NCBI GenBank assembly: GCA_024811115.1
Contig: JAKOGH010000119.1
Coordinates: forward strand, 124,001-188,000
DNA length: 64,000 nucleotides
Source of the DNA: Terana coerulea
Taxonomy: Eukaryota; Basidiomycota; Agaricomycetes; Polyporales; Phanerochaetaceae
Direction: 5' to 3'
Of this stretch, positions 1-9,567 are shown piece by piece (position 1 is the first letter of the stretch; each line of letters starts with the position of its first letter). A program made the translations under genes and the position numbers. Below the pieces are notes generated by a model. It did no database searches. It saw only the letters and a list, made by a program, of their open reading frames with translations, and was not told where the DNA came from.

Positions 1-316
1 ACTCCAAACATAAGTACGAGAGACGCTGATCTTGATTGGTCAATAAGACTGCCTCAAGGTCCGTGCAAGAGAAGCACCCACCAGCAGCCATAGACGGTTC
101 AAGCTCGGATACCCCAGACTTCTCGCTTCGCCGACGATCCCTCCGTATGCCATCCGAGCCTTCAGGCCCGGTTCTCTAAATGTACTTGCTATAGCACGAG
201 ACCAATCAGGTTATGATGACGTCGCTGCAGCAAGTGATCAAATTCAAGCTCGCAATGTCGAAGGCCATTTCGTTCATTCGTTCGGATGTCCATGGAGGCG
301 TTATTCTGGGCTGCGT

Positions 317-430
317 CCAATAGGAGCCCTAAGAGCGTGCAGTTTCTCCTGGCAGAGCGACGCGGAGGTCATGCAAATGTTACAAAGCAAATAACATGCA
401 TACCATATACTCGACCTCCGAGTATATAAA
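317..430 (+). promoter_or_regulatory. AA9 gene core promoter (CCAAT and TATA box)
   Basis: A CCAAT motif lies at 317-321 and a clear TATATAAA box at 423-430. The TATA box is about 80 bases before the AA9 start codon at 508, a normal spacing for a strongly regulated fungal secreted-enzyme gene. Bases 1-316 hold no recognisable gene. Confidence 0.6.
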
Positions 431-507
431 GCGTCCTACAATATCTGGTCTCTTCACCACCCAGGTCCAGTAAAAAGCTCCAACAAGCTCATCCGACAGT
501 CTCAACG

Positions 508-1781
508 ATGAAGTTCGCCTTCGCTGTTCTCGCCGTCGTCTCGGCTCCCTTCGTCGCGGCCCACTGTCAGCACCATCTTCTATTATCGGGTATACGAGGC
601 ATACTGACCAGAGCGATACAGATACCTTCCCGGACTTCATTGTCGGCAGTGAGAGCGCTGTTTGGTTTCATCGAGTTCCTTTTTATTGACTGAAAAATTG
701 ATATTAATTAGGCACTGCCGCTGCTGTGAGTAAAAGTTGCAATGCGAGATAATGGAGCTCGGCGACTGACTCTTTGTTACGCAGGACTGGCAATACATCC
801 GTGAAACCGCGAACCACTACTCCAACGGACCTGTGACCAGTGTCACGGACCCGGAGTTCCGTTGCTACGAGCTCGACCTCACGAACACTGCCGGTCAGAC
901 CCAGACCGCGACAGTCTCTGCTGGATCCACCATCGGTTTCAAGGGTGCGTCCTTCCCCCTGACCATTGTGAACGACGCGGCTGATTATGCGTTTTAGCCG
1001 TAAGTGTTTATGCATGAGTGCGAGCTGACACGTACTGACTAACCACTAGAACGGTCCCATCTACCACCCAGGCGTAAGTGATGGCTTGCCTTATTTACAA
1101 CATAAGAGGCACTGACTTTATTTGCTGCGCAGTACCTCGATGTCATGCTGTCCAAGGCCGACCCGGCCGCCGACTCCACTTCTGCTGGCACCGGCAAGAC
1201 CTGGTTCAAGATCTACGAGCAGGCCCCGACGTTCGACTCCTCGACCAGGCAGCTGACCTTCCCGTCTACCAGTAAGTCTTCTGCAACTAGGCTTCTGGGG
1301 GAAAGAGCTCATTAGCATACAACGACAGCCCAGCAGGAGTTCACCCTCACCATCCCGAAGAGCCTCCCCAGCGGCCAATACCTCGTCCGTGTTGAACAGG
1401 TCGGTCACTACGCTACGAGATCCCATCGCTCCGCTAACGTATGAGAAAAAAAAAATAGATTGCGCTTCACGTTGCCTCGAGCTACGGGGGCGCCCAGTTC
1501 TACATTGGCTGTGCTCAGGTCAATGTTGTGAACGGCGGTAGCGGTACCCCCGGCCCTCTCGTCTCCATTCCCGGAGTCTACACCGGCGTAAGTGTCATGT
1601 CATGCATTGAGAACTCGTGCTGATGCGTTTGACTCGTAGTACGAGCCCGGCATTCTCATCAACATCTACAACGTCCCGGCCAACTTCACTGGTTACCAGA
1701 CCCGTAAGTCATCATTTCTCCACATCAAGTACGACGCCACTCACCCATTTGTCAGCCGGCCCCGCCGTCTGGCACGGATAA
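508..1781 (+). CDS. AA9 lytic polysaccharide monooxygenase (formerly GH61), secreted
   Basis: This is a copper enzyme that oxidatively cleaves cellulose or hemicellulose outside the cell. My model has eleven exons: 508-565, 622-648, 712-725, 785-944, 998-999, 1050-1073, 1133-1271, 1329-1399, 1459-1587, 1640-1703 and 1756-1781. They total 714 nt and encode 237 residues. An 18-residue signal peptide ends VAA|H, so His19 becomes the mature N-terminal histidine of the copper brace. The second brace histidine is H93 in YHPG. The axial tyrosine (Y180) and its partner glutamine lie in [11 protein letters not shown], and H169 in IALHVAS is the usual second-sphere residue. There is no CBM1 or linker, so it is a single-domain AA9 of normal length. 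The fifth exon is only 2 nt; without it the frame breaks and the YHPG motif is lost. The gene converges on the SNARE gene to its right. Confidence 0.95.
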
Positions 1782-2039
1782 ACGGGTAGGGTGCTTGGAG
1801 CCCTGTGATGTGCACTTGTATTATTCAGTAAAATATCGTGTCATTGTCCATCGCGAAACTGCTATTATGCAAGCTTGCTGGCAAAAAGAGGGCGTAAGAG
1901 AATGTGACGGAACCAAGTCCAGAAGTGAGCGTAAGGGCAGCAAAGGGGTACTCAGGCCGTCATATATGATATTACTGTGCGCACGTACTATGTGATGTAG
2001 AGACCCAGAGATAAGGAAAAGTCCAGAAGTCACCCGCAA

Positions 2040-3132
2040 TTACACCAGGATTACGGCCAGTAATAGTGCCATAAGAACAATAATAAGAATAACTATGCAC
2101 CAGCCCGACTTCGTCTCTGACATGTTTGTGAGTGGGCTGGCTGCGGCAGTAGCAAGTCGAGCTTACCTTCCGTCTGACGGATGAATTTCTTCATTCGACT
2201 CATTGCGTCGCTAAGCTTTGAGTCGGTTCTATCCACGCCTCTTTCGAGGTCGTCCAACATCCTAGAGACAAGCACCTGAGCGAGTGAGGCTGGTAGGCTT
2301 GACTACAATACTGACTCGTTATGTTCACCGATTTCCTGTCCCATAAGACCCGCTTGTTGCGCCAGAGTATTGAGGGTCCCGAGATGGTATCGATTGTCTC
2401 ATCTTGTTGGCGCATCATCATCTGCAATGTACGTGCGGAGTACCACTTAGTACACAGACTACGGCTAAGTGTTGGTGGGGACGCGCCTGTTGCTCTTGCC
2501 TCGCCCATTCGGCCTGGTCGTCCTCAGGTCCAGCAGGGACAGACTCGTTTGGTATTTGGCTACCAGCTGCGCGATGCATGTCTATACGCGATAGAGGTCT
2601 CGAACGCGTCCCATTTTCAGAGTCTACCTCGGCGCGCATGTTCTAACCTTACATGACAAGATCCTTTAGATCATCTTGGAAGGCAGAGGAACCACGCAGG
2701 CACGTACGTCAATCTCCCTTTGCGCACGAAGCTGACATAACGTTTCCGTTCCATGAGCTCTGTTTCCTCTAGACCGAATATTCGCGCTCCGGTATTCTCC
2801 ACGACCCTGCATTGAGGTTCAGCAGGCCGAAGTATGCGAGCCCTCTGCCGGCCGGAATGCAGTGTCCGTTAGGTACTCACTTGACACTCTCCTCTAGGTC
2901 TTCGAGGTCGGCTTCCAAAGCCGCAAGCGTCGCTTTGAGCTGCTTGTATGTTGGCCGCCATCTGATGTTAAGCCAAGTGGAATACACGAACCTCATTCCG
3001 GGCCCAAGTCAGCTCCTCGCTCTCATCTCTTGCTGTACTCCGTATACGCAGATACGAGGCGCGTAGAGTGGACGCAGTCTGCAAGGAGCTCTGAACCTCC
3101 TGCTGCACTGCGTGATACGGGTCGGTGGACAT
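2040..3132 (-). CDS. Tlg1/syntaxin-6 family Qc-SNARE, with two apparent frameshifts
   Basis: This is a SNARE of the late Golgi/endosome, acting in retrograde vesicle fusion. Exon 1 (3132-2992) encodes MSTDPYHAVQQEVQSSLQ, the N-terminal three-helix domain typical of syntaxin 6/10. Exon 2 (2939-2881) continues it with LKATLAALEADLEDLEE. The SNARE motif follows (GLMGQEIGEHNE, then MLDDLERGVDRTDSKLSD and MKKFIRQTE). The last exon gives a C-terminal tail anchor starting KSGWCIVILIIVL and ends at the TAA at 2040-2042. Two frame breaks are visible. Near 2716-2718 two extra bases split FVRK from EIDNMRAEV, and near 2378-2380 one base is missing between TISG and TLNTLAQQAG. Both sit at C/G runs and do not cancel. 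The family is certain; whether the copy is intact depends on resequencing. Confidence 0.88.
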
Positions 3133-3490
3133 GCTGGACGGCCAAAGGGCCTAAGCACGGAGAATGTTGAGCTGTGCTTCGAGAGTGATATGTGACAGTG
3201 CGATATTAGTGCGGCCAAAGCTGAAGGGTGTCTGAATGCCCGAGAAGGTGTATGGAGTGTAAGAGAGAGCAGGATGCGCCAAGCCTGAGCCGCCGACGCC
3301 GACGACTGCGTTTGAAAATAGCGCCCATAGATAGACTCCCAGACGCAAGATCTAATCTTATCTAGGGCGAATACTCTTCCGCTCAAAGCTTGAGTCAAAG
3401 CCGATTCACACCAGCTTGTAGTTGGCTCCAGCCCTACGCTGAACCACGAAGTCACTGTACATTGTAGCCCGCTTACAACACCCACCAGCC
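3133..3490. promoter_or_regulatory. Divergent intergenic region between SNARE and DUF336 genes
   Basis: This is 358 bases between two start codons that point away from each other, so it should carry both promoters. I see no TATA box and no further gene. Confidence 0.5.
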
Positions 3491-4112
3491 ATGGCAGTCA
3501 AACCTTTCGGAGCAGCACCCCGAGACGTAATTTCTTTCAGTTTTCATGTGTTTTACGCTCGTTGACTAATGACTCGAACTCTTCAACGGCTTAGCTCAAG
3601 GACATCTCGGCCCAAGAAGCATCCATTGTCTTGCCTCGTTTCACCGCAGACGATGCGTTCGTACTGGGCACCTCAATCCGCAACCGCCTCCGGGAGCTCT
3701 CGCCTAGCCCCACCGTAGTAAACATCACGCTCGCCAACAATAATCAACTGCTGTTCCACGCCACGACGCGGTCAGGGACACAGCCCGATAACGATCTTTG
3801 GGTTGCGCGTAAGCGCAAAACAGTCCTCAGATTTGGGGCGAGCAGCTGGTTCATGCACAACAAGATGGGCGGAGATGAGGCTGCCTTCGCGAAAAAGTAC
3901 GCCTTGGGAGAGTCTGCCGGAGAATATGCTATCCATGGAGGAGGCGTGCCGGTGAGGGTGAAGGGGTTGAAGGAGTTGTGGGTGTAGTTGTCGTCAGCGG
4001 ACTTGCGCAGCACGAGGATCATATGGCCGTTGTGGAGGGCATGGTGGAACTCTTGGAGACGTTGGAAGCTCGAGAAAACCGCTTAATCACGCTGTCCTTC
4101 TGCAAGATATAG
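3491..4112 (+). CDS. HbpS/DUF336 (UPF0303)-like protein, one apparent frameshift
   Basis: Exon 1 (3491-3526) encodes MAVKPFGAAPRD. An intron at 3527-3594 follows, and exon 2 starts LKDISAQEASIVLPRF. The body matches the heme-binding-protein-like DUF336/UPF0303 fold: NDLWVARKRKTVLRFG, then KKYALGESAGEYAIHGGG and PVRVKG. The conserved end, VGVVVVSGLAQHEDHMAVVE, is present but in the next frame. One base seems to be missing within about 3955-3985, a G-rich stretch. Read straight through, the ORF would stop at 3987 and lose the last helix and strand of the fold. The biochemical role of eukaryotic members is not settled; heme or tetrapyrrole handling is only suggested by bacterial relatives. Confidence 0.8.
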
Positions 4113-5064
4113 CTTCGCATAAATGAGATATTCCTTTCAGTTATTAGTGAGTAAATGTAGCGCAGTAGGCCGTCGGAGCACTGCTTACTAAAATACTGAC
4201 TTCAGGGTACCCATAGAGGTAAGTTAAGTGTGTACAGCTGGAAATGCATGGAGTATCGGAGGGAAGAATAGCACCGATATAGGCAACGAGAACCTCTCCT
4301 GCCGTTGACGTGGGAGGCCGGGGGCTACCTGGGATTATCTGTGGGGGCTAGTGAGACAACTGCTGCGCCGCGGTCACTATAACCTGCGCAGCAGTACCAG
4401 CGACCATCACTTAGAGTGACGTTTCGATAGCCACTTATTCACCGAGTCTACAGAGCAGAGTTATTTAACATTGATAATAGGTTTCGCAGTGCAGCTTACT
4501 CATGTCATAGTTGAGGTTTTCTAAACCTTTCCTCTGCGTGCAGTTCTGTTAATTGCAGGGTTATTGGACAGCTGAGTTTACCTGTAACTTGCCATGCTTC
4601 CCGAGAACTCCAGGTCTATACTTCATCGTTTATACTTAGCCTGCTATTTGTCCCAAGGTTTGCCGTTGCGATGCTTGTTTTCCTTGACACGTTGAAACAA
4701 TTGTCAAGTTGCTTGAGGTTGCAAGCAGGATTGATAGATGCCGGACCAGTGAGCGGCTAGCCGGAGCGGACTCAGGTATGCCGGCCGCCCGGCGGAGAGT
4801 GGGAGCCGCGGGTGAGGCTACCTATACCTTCGACCACCACTACTTCGCACACATTTAGCACTGCTCGTGAGCCTTCTCTGAGGCCCAGGGAATGGCCAGT
4901 TTAGCTGCCTGGCGTACGTGCTCTGTTGCATCCTACCCCCACCATCCCTAACATTCGACGCAGTTGGACACAATCACTACTCCAGCTGGAATCGCACTCG
5001 CAGGATCCACGCAGTACCCTACTCCGCACAGGTGGGCACAGAACTTTCTCGACAAGCGACAGCT
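4113..5064. other. Intergenic region, no gene seen
   Basis: This is about 950 bases between the DUF336-like gene and the RING gene. It is AT-richer in its middle (4440-4720). No ORF, repeat or RNA gene stands out, and the last few hundred bases presumably hold the promoter of the RING gene. Confidence 0.5.
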
Positions 5065-7107
5065 ATGGCGCAGCAGCAACAAGATGCCGTCGTTATCAAC
5101 ATGGGCGACCTGAACATCAACCAGACCGAGCCCAAGAAGAAGCAGGACACTCTCTTTGGCCCTAACATCGGCATCGTCGCCAAGGGCCCTGAGTGGACGG
5201 AGACCCGTGAGAAGGCAATCGATGAGCTCACGCCGGAGATTGTCAGAGGATGGATTGCAAAGAGCAAGGAGGTGCGTCGCTTGTCTTCCGATCCATGTCC
5301 ATCCCGCTGTTGCGTCCGCGAGCATGCAGGCGCACCCGGAAGCGTCGTCATTCCTAAGCACAGTACAGCCCGTGCAATTCTTTCCCACCGTGAAGACCCG
5401 TAGCCTAGCGGAAGGGCTATTACTATTTCTGTCTCACAATTAGTTGGGAAGCGGTGCTTCCGGAGACATCTCCAAGCGCTGGACCAGGATATGTACGGAC
5501 GGATAGAGCTCATATTTTTGCTGGACAGACAAACCAGACGACGACGACACTCCAAGCATTAGTCAACCTCAAGCGACCTTCTCTGCGCCTGACACCGCTG
5601 GAAGTTGACACCAGTGATGACCCAGAGCACGTAGATTCCCAGCACCATCACGGACTCGAGTTCGAGTACGACTGCGACGCCCCGAAGTGCGCTATCTCTG
5701 TCCACGTCGTCGTTCCTGCCGGACACCACCTCGCGGACAAGGCCGCCACGAGTGGCTATTCTAAGCTGCTTGTGTTCGAGACCGCGACTGAGGGCGGCTT
5801 CGGCAAGACGCTCAAGCTCGAGGAAGGCGCCACGCTCGAGCTCGGCCGCTACGAGAACCGTCCGCGCAGCCAGTCGCCAGCTCCCGCCGCGGAGGAGAAG
5901 AAGGCCGAGTCATCTGCTGTCGCCGGTACCGCAGCATCGACGGCTGATGTTCCCATCCTGACTGCCGACGAGAACGCTGAAACGAGCCGCAAGAGCAAGC
6001 GGTTTACTTCGTTCCACTTCCGCAAGCGCACGCAGCAGCAGCGCGCGGTCGCCGGTCCTGCGCTTGCTGTTGTCGACGCTGAGGCGAAGGAGCATGCGCA
6101 CGACGAGAAGGAGGACGAGACCAACGTTGGGGTGAGGGCTATCATCCGGCTTTCTGCGTATGACGAGAGCGGGAAACCTCTCCCTTGCACCAATGAACAG
6201 AAGACGTATCTTCACATCGTCAAGTTCGGCGCAGCACCACCGGCAGAGGAGGCAGACAACCGTCCTTGGGTTGTCAAGGTCGTGAAGCGTGAAGCCACGG
6301 TCAGTGGCATTAGTCATAAAATAGCATGCTTTCTCACGGTGTCATAGATTGGTGCCCACACTTTCCATCTTCACGAAATCTACGGTCTGTCGAGCGCAAC
6401 TTCGAACCCAACGATCCCTCAAGCGGCTGTTCCCCAAACTTACCCGCCGACCGCTGCGCCCGCCGCCCCGCAAGAGGACGAGCCGTCCTCCGAATGTCTC
6501 GTCTGTCTCTCCGCCCCGCGCGAAGTTGTGCTGCTCCCCTGCCGCCACTTGGTCGCCTGCCGCGACTGCGCCATGAACATGATCGAGTTCGGCGCCGGCG
6601 GCCAGATCAACCAGCCCAACGAGCCTGCGGAGACCCCTGCGGGCGAAAACGGGCCGACCGACACGCAGGACGAGAACGCCGCCGGGGGGCTCGGGCGAGC
6701 TTGCTGCTGAAGCTGCACCGACGCCGGCGGGCGCGCCTCCCGCGGTCACTCCTACCAACACCCGCAGGAAGCGTAAGGCCAAGGGCTGGACGTGTCCTGT
6801 CTGCAGACAACGTACGTACCGCGCCGCTTGTTGGTCTTACAGTGCTAACCATGTTTCCAACACAGCGTACACTTCGTGTCTCAGGATCACCACCACGCCG
6901 CCCTCGAAGGACGTAGTAGAGGATGGCCATGAGGAGTCTGCAGACATCGCCGATCACCCGCTCGCAAGCTCCTCGCCCAACCTCCCGCCCGCCGAGGCTC
7001 CTCGTGGCATCCTGGCCTCCATCGGCCGTCCTGGCTTCCTCAGGACGTTCTCGAGGCAGCCCGCCACGGACCTCGAGCGTGGTCAGCCAACAACCGCGGC
7101 CGCTTAG
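5065..7107 (+). CDS. MGRN1/RNF157-like RING-finger E3 ubiquitin ligase, two apparent frameshifts
   Basis: Exon 1 (5065-5271) begins MAQQQQDAVVINMGDLNINQ. The middle exon (to 6299) carries QTNQTTTTLQALVNLKRPSL and a conserved substrate-side domain (YDCDAPKCAISVHVVVPAGH) like that of Mahogunin-type ligases. A 6300-6347 intron precedes the IGAHTFHLHEIYG segment. The C3HC4 RING starts ECLVCLSAPREVVLLPCRH, LVACRDC and closes with WTCPVCRQPYTSCLRI across the 6812-6865 intron. Between the two RING halves lies an acidic/proline-rich insert of about 75 residues, where a canonical RING has about ten. Two frame breaks are inferred: the T5 run at 5515-5519 (six T would join the frames) and the G6 run at 6684-6689 (five G would). 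The N-terminal part of exon 2 is the least certain region. Confidence 0.85.
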
Positions 7108-7746
7108 ATGATCTGTTCGCGATTATGGGTGAGAGCTTGCTCGCACTCCTGTACATGTATCCTCTTCTTTCCAACCTGTCCTCGTGTACTAATTGTTACG
7201 GTTCTTTTTTTGACTGGAGGCGCAATCACGCTTGTATTCTCCCTCTTCCCTGTACACTTCTATTCCGTCTCATTGTTACTGCTGTTACTGTCCTCTGAAC
7301 ATGCTGGGAGATGTATATGCTGTAATTTTATATCTAATGTTGTTTCTGGAGTCCAATGAGTGCAAAATCCTGCAGACAATTGAGACCAGTCAACCCATAG
7401 GCTCGTAGATACATCCTCAGCATGTTATGGGGATTATTACATGCAGCTCGGAGCTTGAGAAGAGCAGACCGCTCATGTGTGATGAAGTGACGTACGCGAC
7501 GTACGGAAAATACAAATGAATGCAACAGATTCCCGTATCCCAGCGAGAGAGATCTCGAGCCCCAAAGACAACGATCCTTCATGATACTTCGCCAGACTGT
7601 CAGCTGGTGAGCGGATTGGTCGTAGACGTGTTACAAGCACGAGGACATAGATTACATAGGAGGCCTCGAAACCTCGTCATATGCATGGATGTGGTGGGTG
7701 TCATGATGCCAGAGGAGAAAACAGACAGTAAGAAAACAAAACACAA
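7108..7746. other. 3' regions of two convergent genes
   Basis: This is 640 bases between the stop codons of the RING gene (+) and the L28 gene (-). It is pyrimidine-rich after 7180, as expected of untranslated and terminator sequence. I see no gene. Confidence 0.5.
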
Positions 7747-8355
7747 CTATGCGACAAGCTTAACAACACCACCGGCCTCCTTGATCTTCAGCCTGAAAGT
7801 GTGCGTTAGCAATCGTTGGCAATCATCAATTTGATTGATACTCACTCGGCCTTCTTCGATACGAAACGAGCTTTCACAATGAAGGGGAGCTTTGGCAGCC
7901 TAAAAACATGTCAAGCTCGGTGGGAAGTACTTGTACAATGATGCATGCAGACTCACTGTCCATTGCCCAGCACCTTCGTGTAACCGTGTTGGAGTAGGTC
8001 AATAACTGGCACAACCTCCGAGTCCTCCTTCAGCTCCGACTTCTCCTCAGCGGGAACAAGTGTCCACAGCTTGTCGACGTTGATGATGGTCTTCCAGCGG
8101 AGGTTGTGGGTCAGGTGGTAGTGGCGCATACCAACCTTACCGAAGTAACCCGGATGGTACTTATCGAAATTGGTACTAAGGGCCAGAAGTTCAGTTTGCG
8201 GGGTGCATTGCATGGTGCAGTTGAACGCACCGGTGGTGGTGCTGACCACCAGCGAGACCACGACCTCCGGGATGCTTGCGGTGCTTCCCGACACGTCCGT
8301 GACCGGCCGAGACGTGGCCGCGGTGCTTGCGAGTGTTGCTGAACCGGGTCGGCAT
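7747..8355 (-). CDS. RPL28: 60S ribosomal protein L28 (uL15, L27a)
   Basis: This is a component of the large ribosomal subunit. Four exons on the minus strand (8355-8231, 8175-7957, 7899-7846, 7792-7747) encode 147 residues, the normal size for this family. The N-terminus [20 protein letters not shown] is followed by the glycine/histidine-rich loop [12 protein letters not shown]. Then come [59 protein letters not shown] and the end [10 protein letters not shown]. Frame is intact throughout. The gene is divergent from RPB11, with about 690 bases between the two start codons. Confidence 0.97.
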
Positions 8356-9040
8356 TTTCTAGCAGAAGGGAGAAAGGACAAGCAGGCGATCAGCTTTCGA
8401 GTCCAGGCGAGTGAAGCGTCATCCGGAGTCCGCCCAGCGCATCCACCACCAGCACTCCCAGGACCGCAACATGCGCCATTCGTTTTGAAGCCAGGGGTGT
8501 GTAGGATGCACTGAACGGCGTCCGGACGACCAAGAATTCGGTATACTGACCTTGAGGAGGGATGGGTCGGCTTGCGGTCGCTGTCCTCGAGCCTCCCAGC
8601 CAATCTTGCTGAGGCGCCGTAGCGCGCGCCAAACAAGAGCAAACAACAAAGCCCGACCCGCGCTAAACCTCCGCAGACGACTTAGACTTGTTCGACCATC
8701 TCCTCTGCGTCGACTTTTCTTTTCTGGTGAGTGCGCTGTCTGCTTCTTGCGCAGTGATGTCCGGCTATATGCCATTATTTATTGTCATTGATACACCGTG
8801 ATAACAAAATGTGTCCTGAGCTTTTATGATCGAACTATGGTCGAACATTGTGCAAGCCCAATACTGACCCGCCTTCTGTCTTCAGGTTATACCCCCGACT
8901 CTTTCACTAGGTGAGCTGCCACCACGGCCTTACGCGGAGTAGTAGCGACTGTAATGGCACAGTCAAGCTCTACCACCATGTTGTCGTCGTTATCCTACAA
9001 TAAATTCACATTTCCTTGTCATGAAACGTAGACTTACAAA
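8356..9040. promoter_or_regulatory. Divergent promoter region RPL28 / RPB11
   Basis: This is 685 bases between two start codons pointing outward. Part of it should be 5' untranslated sequence and possibly a leader intron of either gene. No TATA box or further ORF is convincing. Confidence 0.5.
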
Positions 9041-9567
9041 ATGAACGCGCCGAACCGGTATGAGAGCTATGTCCTTGATGAAGGCGAAAGGCCGTGCGTG
9101 ATATACGAAGAATGTGGATGTTGCAAGCACTGACACAATGTGGTGGCACAGTGTGGAAATTATTGAGGACACGAAGATACCAAACGCTGCGACGGTGAAG
9201 GTAGTAAAGCAGGACCACACCTTGGGCAACATGTTGCGCGCGTAAGCACCAATACTCAACCGCTATACTTATGCTGACGGCCCCACAGGCAATTGCTTGC
9301 GATGCCTGAAACCCTCTTCGCCGGCTACAAAGTGCCCCATCCTTTGCAGCCATATTTCATCATCAAGGTCCAGACGAACGGCACCATAACGCCGGCCGCG
9401 CTCGTGGAGCAGGCTTGCACGAAGCTCATCGGCACGCTGGCGTCCCTGGAAGCCAAGTTCAAGCGCGAATTCACGTTCAAGGACGTGGACGGCGCCGCGC
9501 AAGAGGACCTTACGGCCCGAACGCAGACACTGCCTGGCCAGGCCAGAAGGACTATCTGGACTTCTGA
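9041..9567 (+). CDS. RPB11: RNA polymerase II subunit RPB11
   Basis: RPB11 pairs with RPB3 in the assembly platform of RNA polymerase II. Exons are 9041-9093, 9152-9241 and 9289-9567. The protein starts MNAPNRYESYVLDEGERP and carries the diagnostic KQDHTLGNMLRAQL (alpha-like dimerisation motif) and LFAGYKVPHPLQPYFIIKVQ. A C-terminal helix region follows (SLEAKFKREF). The canonical last residues YLDF* are present (QKDYLDF, stop 9565-9567), but one frame off from the upstream exon. A 1-nt indel is therefore likely near 9535-9547. If the frame is taken as written, the ORF runs on to 9754 with an unrelated tail. The family call is secure. Confidence 0.93.

Noticed and set aside
3009..3485. 158-codon minus-strand open frame
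   Set aside because: It overlaps the first exon and the upstream flank of the SNARE gene in a different frame and shows no domain. The SNARE exon explains the region.
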